Origin: Nitratireductor sp. B36
GTDB taxonomy: Bacteria; Pseudomonadota; Alphaproteobacteria; Rhizobiales; Rhizobiaceae
NCBI RefSeq assembly: GCF_020833685.1
Contig: NZ_JACKZY010000003.1
Span: forward strand, 62,001-126,000
Direction of reading: 5' to 3'
DNA length: 64,000 nucleotides
The first letter of the stretch is position 1. Each line of letters begins with the position of its first letter. The notes below the pieces were generated by a model, which was not told the DNA's origin, made no database searches, and saw only the letters and a program-made list of their open reading frames with translations. This document shows positions 54,498 to 64,000 of the stretch, one piece after another. A program made the translations under genes and the position numbers.

Positions 54498-55313
54498 ATG
54501 AGCGAACAACCAAGCACCCTGCTCGACCGGTTCGGCCGCTTTCTGGCAAGGCGGCTGCAAAGCGAATCCTCTGGGTATCAACCCTACACGCCGTCCGACC
54601 CCGAAACCCTGCATCGCACCCTGCAGCCCGGCGATATTCTGCTGATCGAAGGCAATCAGCGCATTTCGGCGGCGATCAAATATCTGACCCAGTCCACCTG
54701 GAGCCACGCGGCACTTTATGTCGGCGATGCTCTGCCCGAGCCCGAAGACGGCTCGGAACGCCCGCGTCTCGTGGAAGTCATCCTGGGCGATGGCTGCATT
54801 GCCGTGCCGCTTTCCAAGTACAAGACCTACAACACGCGCATCTGCCGGGCGAACGGCCTCACACCCGATGACCGGGATTCGATCGTGGCGTTCATGATCG
54901 AGAAGCTCGGCTTGCGTTACGATATGCGCAACATATTCGATCTGATGCGCTATTTCCTGCCGACACCGCCCGTTCCCGTACGCTGGCGCCGGCGTATGAT
55001 CGCCATCGGTTCGGGCGATCCGACGCGCGCGATCTGTTCATCCCTCATTGCCCAGGCGTTTCAAAACGTTGGCTATCCGATCCTGCCCGAAATTACCAAA
55101 GCCAAGGGACATGCTTCAGCCGAGTCCTCCTATTCGCGGCAGGAGATTCTCCACATCCGTCATCATAGCCTTTTCACGCCGCGTGATTTTGACCTTTCTC
55201 CCTATTTCGCGATCGTCAAACCTACACTCGCCTTCGGCTTCGACTACAAGACACTGAAATGGGGTGAGCCGCAGAGCACTGGCGCTGCTACGGAAGACAG
55301 AGGGACGCATTGA
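54498..55313 (+). CDS. Permuted NlpC/P60 (YiiX/YebB-like) papain-fold protein
   Basis: A 271-residue protein without an evident signal peptide. It has the permuted NlpC/P60 order: His in STWSHAALYVGDAL near residue 74 and Cys in AICSSLIAQAFQNVG near 180, with LQPGDILLIEGNQRISAAIKY before. Such proteins are amidases or lipid-modifying enzymes (LRAT-like). Substrate unknown. I use the ATG at 54498; the frame opens at 54312. The stop overlaps the antiporter start (TGATG), suggesting a linked function. Confidence 0.87.
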   Translation: MSEQPSTLLDRFGRFLARRLQSESSGYQPYTPSDPETLHRTLQPGDILLIEGNQRISAAIKYLTQSTWSHAALYVGDALPEPEDGSERPRLVEVILGDGCIAVPLSKYKTYNTRICRANGLTPDDRDSIVAFMIEKLGLRYDMRNIFDLMRYFLPTPPVPVRWRRRMIAIGSGDPTRAICSSLIAQAFQNVGYPILPEITKAKGHASAESSYSRQEILHIRHHSLFTPRDFDLSPYFAIVKPTLAFGFDYKTLKWGEPQSTGAATEDRGTH

Positions 55314-56521
55314 TGGACATGCATGTAGCGCTATCTCTGCTTTTTGTTGCGTTCACCGCTTATTCGCTCATCTCGCGCAAGCTTGAGGCTTCTGTTCTTT
55401 CAGGGCCGATGCTCTTTACCGCGCTGGGATACGGCTTCTACATGGCCGATGCCACGCTCGCCTCCCCGCTAGACAATTCAGTTGTAGAGTTTCTCGCAAC
55501 GGCAACACTTGCGATCATCCTTTTCCGAGACGCCGCCAACATCCGCATTTCAAGCGTGATGGCAGAACGCGCCACGGCCCTCCTCTCCGCACGCCTTCTC
55601 TTCATCGGAATTCCGCTCACCATCCTCGTCGGGACTGCCGCGGGAATGGTTATTTTTCCGGCGCTCGGCATTTTCGGGGCACTGGTACTCGCCATTGTTC
55701 TGACCCCCACCGACGCGGCGCTGGCACAGCCGGTCTTTGGGAATGACGGTCTGCCCGAGGTCGAGCGTGAAGCATTGGATGTCGAAAGTGGTCTGAACGA
55801 CGGCCTCTGCCTGCCTCTCCTCTTGATCACCCTGGCACTTGCAGCCGATACCGGCTCCGGCGAAGGCATGGCCGGTCACGCCACGTTCTTCTTAAAACAG
55901 GTGATTTTCGGACCGCTGGTCGGACTCGTCGTCGGCTACGTTGGAGCCGCAGGGGCCAGATTTGCGTTTGCGCATGCGCTCTCAAACCCCGCCGGGCGTA
56001 CACCCATCATGGTCGGGCTGGCAGGCCTCTCCTATCTCGGAGCGGAGCTGGCCAGCGGAAACGGATTTCTTGCCGCCTTTGCAGCGGGGCTGGCCTTTGG
56101 CTGGCGGCTGCCTGCCGAAACGGTGGAGAAGGCGAGCAATTTTGCCATGACCGAGGGATCGATCCTCACCAATCTCACCTTTCTCCTTTTCGGGGTCGCG
56201 ATGCTTCCGCAAGCTCTGGAAGCACCCGCTTTGTCCGCGTTGCTTTACGCGGTCCTTAGCCTTACCGTTATCCGTATTGCCCCCGTTTTCATCGCCATGA
56301 TGGGTACGCGAACCAGCATGAGAGCCAGGCTATTCGTTGGCTGGTTCGGCCCGCGCGGCCTTGCCTCGGTCCTTTATCTGATCCTTGTGGTGGACCAGTC
56401 CGGCTTCGATGTGGCGCAGGAAATCACCAATATTGCCGTTTTCACGATCCTTTTGTCGGTGATCCTTCACGGAGCGACGGCTCCCTTTGCCCAGAAAACA
56501 TTCTTCCCCATGCGGTCCTGA
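55313..56521 (+). CDS. Cation/proton antiporter (CPA1/NhaP type)
   Basis: A 402-residue membrane protein with about twelve helices. The transport motif of CPA antiporters is present (TPTDAALAQPVFGN and DVESGLNDG, with conserved acidic residues), as is the C-terminal FVGWFGPRGLASVLY. It probably exchanges Na+ or K+ for protons. The ATG at 55313 overlaps the NlpC/P60 stop; a TTG one codon earlier is also open. No cytosolic regulatory tail is present. Confidence 0.93.
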   Translation: MDMHVALSLLFVAFTAYSLISRKLEASVLSGPMLFTALGYGFYMADATLASPLDNSVVEFLATATLAIILFRDAANIRISSVMAERATALLSARLLFIGIPLTILVGTAAGMVIFPALGIFGALVLAIVLTPTDAALAQPVFGNDGLPEVEREALDVESGLNDGLCLPLLLITLALAADTGSGEGMAGHATFFLKQVIFGPLVGLVVGYVGAAGARFAFAHALSNPAGRTPIMVGLAGLSYLGAELASGNGFLAAFAAGLAFGWRLPAETVEKASNFAMTEGSILTNLTFLLFGVAMLPQALEAPALSALLYAVLSLTVIRIAPVFIAMMGTRTSMRARLFVGWFGPRGLASVLYLILVVDQSGFDVAQEITNIAVFTILLSVILHGATAPFAQKTFFPMRS

Positions 56522-56652
56522 CGCCGCTCACCACCTGCTCCAGAAGATGTGACCGGCGCCTGTCTCGCCGCGATGCCGCTCAGGCCCTATAATCCGGCTA
56601 CACTTTGCCGTCGGGGTGCGGCCTGCGTCCCGGCAGATCCGGGAGGTCTGAA

Positions 56653-57447
56653 ATGACGGATTTTCATGTCATGGCCGGAACCGAGAAGGCTTTGTCTTTG
56701 CCGGCTGTCCGCAAGATCAGCACGTCGGATGTGATCGACGCGCTTGGATGTGGGCTGGATGATTTCTGGCAGAAACCTTCGCACTATGCGTTCCTGTGCC
56801 TTATCTACCCGCTTGTCGGCGTGGTGCTGATCTATTCAGCTTCGGGTGCAAATGCGCTGCCGCTTCTTTTCCCGCTTGCTTCCGGCTTTGCGCTGCTCGG
56901 GCCATTTGCAGCCATCGGCCTTTACGAAATCAGCCGGAGACGCGAAGCCGGGCTCGATACATCCTGGTGGCACGCTCTGGCAGTGCGCAAGTCACCGGCG
57001 ATCCCGTCCATCATGGCTGTGGGCGCAATGCTCTTTGCCGTCTTCGTGACCTGGCTTCTGGTGGCGCAGGGGCTTTACGTGCGTCTGCTCGGCCCCGAAC
57101 CGCCTGCATCTTTCACGCAATTCCTTGAATTGCTGTTCACGACCGACGCCGGCTTGATGCTCCTGACACTCGGCAATGCGATCGGCTTCATTTTCGCGCT
57201 CGTTGTTCTGATCACCACAGTCATCGCTTTTCCCATGCTGCTTGACCGCGATTGCGGGGCAGTGGCAGCGATTGTCACCTCCGTGCGAGCGGCCAGCGCC
57301 AACCCCCTGCCCATTGCTCTTTGGGGTGTGTTGGTGGCGGGTGCGCTTATTGTCGGGTCGCTTCCGCTCTTTGCCGGCCTTGCTGTGGTGATGCCAGTCC
57401 TCGGTCATGCCACATGGCATCTCTACCGAAAGCTGGTGGCCGACTAG
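56653..57447 (+). CDS. DUF2189 integral membrane protein
   Basis: A 264-residue membrane protein with about six helices and the DUF2189 layout: VRKISTSDVIDALGCGLDDFW, LLFPLASGFALLGPFAAIGLYE, EISRRREAGLDTSWWHAL and FPMLLDRDCGAVAAIVTSVRA. Found in alphaproteobacteria, often near cytochrome oxidase genes; function unknown. GGGAGG precedes the ATG at 56653. It shares a CTAG stop with the convergent MarR gene. Confidence 0.92.
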   Translation: MTDFHVMAGTEKALSLPAVRKISTSDVIDALGCGLDDFWQKPSHYAFLCLIYPLVGVVLIYSASGANALPLLFPLASGFALLGPFAAIGLYEISRRREAGLDTSWWHALAVRKSPAIPSIMAVGAMLFAVFVTWLLVAQGLYVRLLGPEPPASFTQFLELLFTTDAGLMLLTLGNAIGFIFALVVLITTVIAFPMLLDRDCGAVAAIVTSVRAASANPLPIALWGVLVAGALIVGSLPLFAGLAVVMPVLGHATWHLYRKLVAD

Positions 57448-57941
57448 GCGGAAGCCCCATTGCCAGGTGCCGGTGAGGCGCAGGGAACGATCACTGCCGG
57501 TTCTTCTGCCGCAGCGTCATAAAGATTGTGCGCGATCTTGCCCAAGGCATCGATCAGGATGCGCCGTTCATCATCGGCGAGACCGGAAAGCGCCTCATCG
57601 TGCACAGTCTCGGTGATCGCCCGAATGCCGGAGCATGCCTCGCGAGCCTTGCGTGTAGCGTAGATCATGCGGACGCGCCGATCCGTTCTGGCAAGACGGC
57701 GCTCCACCCAACCGCTCTCCGCCAAACGGTCGACCATACGCGAAACGCTGATTGGCTCTACTTCCAAAAGCTCGGCCAACCGGACCTGCGGCACGCCGTC
57801 TGCCTTCAGAAGGCCAAACAGCAACCGCCACTGAGCAGACGAAAGGCCGAATTCATTGTCAATTTCCTGGAAACGCTTGCGCATCAAACGCGCGACGTCA
57901 TGGATCAGGAAACCCAGTTTGATTTGATCGGGATCGTTCAT
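57444..57941 (-). CDS. MarR-family transcriptional regulator
   Basis: A 165-residue MarR winged-helix regulator: [41 protein letters not shown] and [20 protein letters not shown]. Divergent from lepA. A 7-bp inverted repeat spans its own start codon, as expected for autorepression. Its regulon is unknown. The extended frame to 58133 overlaps the lepA promoter and is not used. Confidence 0.92.
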   Translation of the reverse strand: MNDPDQIKLGFLIHDVARLMRKRFQEIDNEFGLSSAQWRLLFGLLKADGVPQVRLAELLEVEPISVSRMVDRLAESGWVERRLARTDRRVRMIYATRKAREACSGIRAITETVHDEALSGLADDERRILIDALGKIAHNLYDAAAEEPAVIVPCASPAPGNGASA

Positions 57942-57964
57942 GGGCGGGATATATGGTCGCCCAT
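57940..57964. promoter_or_regulatory. Inverted repeat over the MarR start codon
   Basis: ATGGGCG (57940-57946) and CGCCCAT (57958-57964) around an 11-base AT-rich spacer. It covers the MarR start codon (57939-57941) and lies 105 bases upstream of lepA. Confidence 0.5.
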
Positions 57965-58068
57965 TCCCATGCGCAATGTCACAAATTTCTGCTCCTGACA
58001 CGTCACGCCGTCGCTCTGCTGCAGCAATCTGCTTGTCGAAGAACGGACTGCCTGCTAAGGCCAGCGGC

Positions 58069-59877
<1,809 letters not shown>

Positions 59878-59894
59878 CACTCAGGCATAAAAAC

Positions 59895-59929
59895 GGGTGG
59901 GCTTGCTGCCACGGCAGACAAACCCACCC
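59895..59929 (+). terminator. Probable lepA terminator hairpin
   Basis: GGGTGGG (59895-59901) pairs with CCCACCC (59923-59929), with an inner CTGCC/GGCAG stem. A T-run is lacking, so this is a weak call. Confidence 0.45.
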
Positions 59930-60076
59930 TCGATGCCGCTGATAAGGGCTGCCCCGCCACCCGGGCCCGGCGACATCGTCTCGTCTGCCAGATCAGCGTC
60001 AGATTTCCGTTTTTGCCGGATCTGGCTTCTGGCGCAGCGCGTGCGCTCTGGCGGGTTCTGGGTGAGGATCGGCGGT

Positions 60077-60436
60077 TCAGCGCGCTTTCAGCTTGAAGCC
60101 GCCGCCGCTACATTCGACGATCTGTTTGCCGGCCATCTGGTAGGCTGAGTCCCACGAGACCTTCACCGACTTCGGACAGCTGCGATACGTCTTGTTGACG
60201 AGGTTCACGCTTCCCTGCGGCGTGTTGGCGGTGATCTTCACCAGCTTCAGACCCTTCGTGCTGCTGATGGTGCACACCACATGGTTGGGCACCGAGCAGT
60301 TCATCGAGGGGCCCGCCATCTGCGGGGCGAGCGCGAACTGGCCGGCGACGCTGGCGGTCGGTAGGGCAGTGGCTGAAAGCATCACGAGCGAGGCTGCAGC
60401 CATTGCGATCCGGCTTGTCTTGAAAGAGTAGGGCAT
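60077..60436 (-). CDS. Secreted four-Cys protein of unknown function
   Basis: A 119-residue exported protein. The start at 60436 is chosen because GGAG lies 7 bases before it. A signal peptide (IAMAAASLVMLSATALPTA) is followed by a mature part with four Cys (MNCSVPNHVVCTISS, YRSCPKSVKV, QIVECSGGGF) that could form two disulphides. No family is recognised; it resembles small secreted beta-rich proteins. It lies downstream of a membrane-anchored gene of unknown role on the same strand. Confidence 0.7.
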   Translation of the reverse strand: MPYSFKTSRIAMAAASLVMLSATALPTASVAGQFALAPQMAGPSMNCSVPNHVVCTISSTKGLKLVKITANTPQGSVNLVNKTYRSCPKSVKVSWDSAYQMAGKQIVECSGGGFKLKAR

Positions 60437-60541
60437 TGTCATCTCCAGTAGGGTTTTGAGGAAGGGGCAATCGCGCCCCGGCATCCATCAGTCGCCGCGG
60501 TCTGGAGAAAGGTTCATGGAAAAAACTGGGCCGAAAAAATC

Positions 60542-61024
60542 TCAATTCGGGTTGAGATGGTAGCCCGGACCAACGGTAAGCGGTCGGTCAGGTACGACCT
60601 TGTCGCTGATCTGGCTCGCAAAGGTCGTGTCCACCTCCCAGATTGTGCTGGTTTTCTCACGGTCGTAGACACGGATCGATACCTTGTACGGTTTCTTCGC
60701 TTCGACCCCGCGGACCGGCGGTGTTCTGAGTGCGTAACGGTCGGTCATCGTGCTCACACGCTCCGACACGACGAGCGGCGCACCGCCTGCCGGGTCTTCG
60801 AATGTCGCCTCGATGATTGAGCCGCTGGCCAACGGTCGCACCACCTGAGCGGTAAATCCATAGAACACCTCGCCCTGGCGGTAATTGAACATGAAGCCGC
60901 CCCCGAGAATCTTGACATAGGGCTCGTTCGACGGGTCGTTTCGCGTGAACCAGCCAACGGCAAAGAGCACCCCACAGAGGATCAATGCGGTCATGGAGAT
61001 GCTGCGTAAAGATATGAATCTCAT
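60542..61024 (-). CDS. Membrane-anchored periplasmic protein of unknown function
   Basis: A 160-residue protein with one N-terminal membrane helix (SMTALILCGVLFAVGWF) and a soluble, probably beta-sandwich, periplasmic part (VKILGGGFMFNYRQGEVFYG, then SIIEATFEDPAGGAPLVVS). The stretch TMTDRYALRTPPV and the rest match no family I know. It overlaps the CGNR regulator gene by 4 bases (ATGA), so it is co-translated with a predicted transcription regulator. Confidence 0.75.
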   Translation of the reverse strand: MRFISLRSISMTALILCGVLFAVGWFTRNDPSNEPYVKILGGGFMFNYRQGEVFYGFTAQVVRPLASGSIIEATFEDPAGGAPLVVSERVSTMTDRYALRTPPVRGVEAKKPYKVSIRVYDREKTSTIWEVDTTFASQISDKVVPDRPLTVGPGYHLNPN

Positions 61025-61650
61025 AATCTTTTTTCCCTCAACCGGGCAGCATGGCGCCGTGCTTTCGCCGCGCCCCCACAATGCTCCATGCTGCACCAGC
61101 GGCGGGAGGCATTTTTCGTTTCATCGTAAAATAGCCAACCGCAGCCTTCCGGCCCGGGACAGGCTTTCAGTCGCTGCAGATCACCGTCGATGAGCATCGC
61201 TTCAGCACTGAGAGCAACAGCCAGAAGAGGGGCATCCAGATCGAGGCGGCTCTTGTCCCAGCTCCAGACAAAGCGCTCCGCATCCTTCTTCAAGCATTGA
61301 CGCTGCCGGCCCGCGCTCACGAGTTCACCAAGCGCGCCGAGCGCGTCCTTCGGCGGATCTTCCCCGATGATCGTATTCTGGAAGATCGCAAAGAGCGTTT
61401 CGCGAAATCGCGTGGCTCTGGCATGTGCGGCCTTCGCCACAGGAGCGTTCTTTTCCGCTATCGTCTGCAGGCGGGTCAGAGTTTCCGCGTCGAACACAGT
61501 CAACTGGCTGCACCAGCCGAGCAGTGCCGCCATATCGGGAATGTAGTCCTTCGTTGCCGGCTTCGACCGGCAATTCACCGTGTTGACGAAGTCCAGGCAA
61601 AGCCTGCCGCCAAAAAAGAACGGCACTGGCCACGCTGCGTTCTCAGCCAA
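61021..61650 (-). CDS. CGNR zinc-finger/ABATE-domain regulator
   Basis: A 209-residue protein with the ABATE domain at the start (FFFGGRLCLDFVNTVN) and the CGNR zinc finger at the C terminus (CPGPEGCGWLFYDETKN followed by SRRWCSMEHCGGAAKARR). Most CGNR proteins are DNA-binding stress regulators of unknown signal. The membrane-anchored gene follows with a 4-base overlap. A terminator of gyrB lies just upstream. Confidence 0.93.
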   Translation of the reverse strand: MAENAAWPVPFFFGGRLCLDFVNTVNCRSKPATKDYIPDMAALLGWCSQLTVFDAETLTRLQTIAEKNAPVAKAAHARATRFRETLFAIFQNTIIGEDPPKDALGALGELVSAGRQRQCLKKDAERFVWSWDKSRLDLDAPLLAVALSAEAMLIDGDLQRLKACPGPEGCGWLFYDETKNASRRWCSMEHCGGAAKARRHAARLREKRL

Positions 61651-61741
61651 GGATCCAATCTCCCATCGTCATAACCAGCTAAACGTATTTTGCTGGTTGG
61701 TCAAGAATGGATCACGGCGATGGGGGAGCGCCAAACGAAAA

Positions 61742-61763
61742 CGGCGCCGGTTGCCCGGCGCCG
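61742..61763 (-). terminator. Rho-independent terminator of gyrB
   Basis: On the minus strand a 9-bp stem CGGCGCCGG / CCGGCGCCG with a GCAA loop is followed by TTTTCGTTT. It lies 28 bases after the gyrB stop. Confidence 0.85.
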
Positions 61764-61791
61764 CTTGCATGAAACCGACTGCGGAACAGCG

Positions 61792-64000
<2,209 letters not shown>

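Overview
The window looks like the chromosome of an alphaproteobacterium of the order Hyphomicrobiales (Rhizobiales), most plausibly near Phyllobacteriaceae. The pointers are the gene order aroA-SDR-cmk-rpsA beside a TIGR02300 (FYDLN acid-domain) gene and tRNA-Ala(GGC), ubiE-ubiB-(toxin/antitoxin)-coaBC, an MbfA ferritin/VIT1 gene behind twin Irr-type iron boxes, a TIGR02281 aspartic protease, a DUF1127 protein, and two palindromic intergenic repeats of types common in rhizobia. Composition is uniformly GC-rich. No phage, transposase, rRNA or CRISPR was seen. This placement is inference; no database was searched.

Layout. 1-4.7 kb: a cytochrome P450 cut by the window edge, a class III cyclase/TPR protein, a LuxR-type regulator, and a DUF411 metal-binding protein with a small Cys/His-rich companion. 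4.7-12.5 kb: a catabolic cluster that fits hydroxyproline/proline-type substrates: TRAP transporter (DctM, Q, P), alpha-ketoglutaric semialdehyde dehydrogenase, an Ldh2-family oxidoreductase, a DHDPS-family deaminase and a GntR/FCD regulator. Four related operator-like sites sit in front of its four transcription units. 12.6-21.8 kb: GST, tRNA-Ala, TIGR02300, aroA, a divergent SDR, cmk, rpsA, an NTF2-like protein, a TetR/hydrolase pair and slyX. 22-30.7 kb: nucleoside uptake and salvage (ABC ATPase, two permeases, cdd, purine nucleoside phosphorylase, deoA, then upp and add on the other strand). 30.7-36.9 kb: ubiE, ubiB, a FitAB/VapBC-like module, coaBC, GNAT and pirin.

36.9-42.4 kb: an ArsR-led operon with an SRPBCC and two VOC proteins, an MliC-like protein, a 1-Cys peroxiredoxin, prfC and dut. 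42.6-46.3 kb: a TAXI-type TRAP transporter (binding protein, fused permease, DUF1850). 46.3-50.6 kb: a 44-residue ORF, an M42 aminopeptidase, an ArsR-type regulator facing a DUF1127/NIPSNAP/ABM operon, and mbfA. 50.6-54.4 kb: a CecR-like TetR, HlyD, ABC ATPase and permease operon with 4-base overlaps throughout. 54.5-64 kb: a permuted NlpC/P60 protein coupled to a cation/proton antiporter, DUF2189, MarR, lepA, three poorly known genes including a CGNR zinc-finger regulator, and gyrB cut by the right edge.

Most of the window is ordinary housekeeping plus small regulated operons. The signals most worth following are regulatory DNA: the shared GntR sites of the catabolic cluster, a perfect 17-bp inverted repeat inside the LuxR-type gene, two mutually exclusive hairpins between the TAXI binding-protein and permease genes, twin Irr boxes at mbfA, and several clean palindromes at single-operon promoters. 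No wholly new multi-gene system was identified with confidence.
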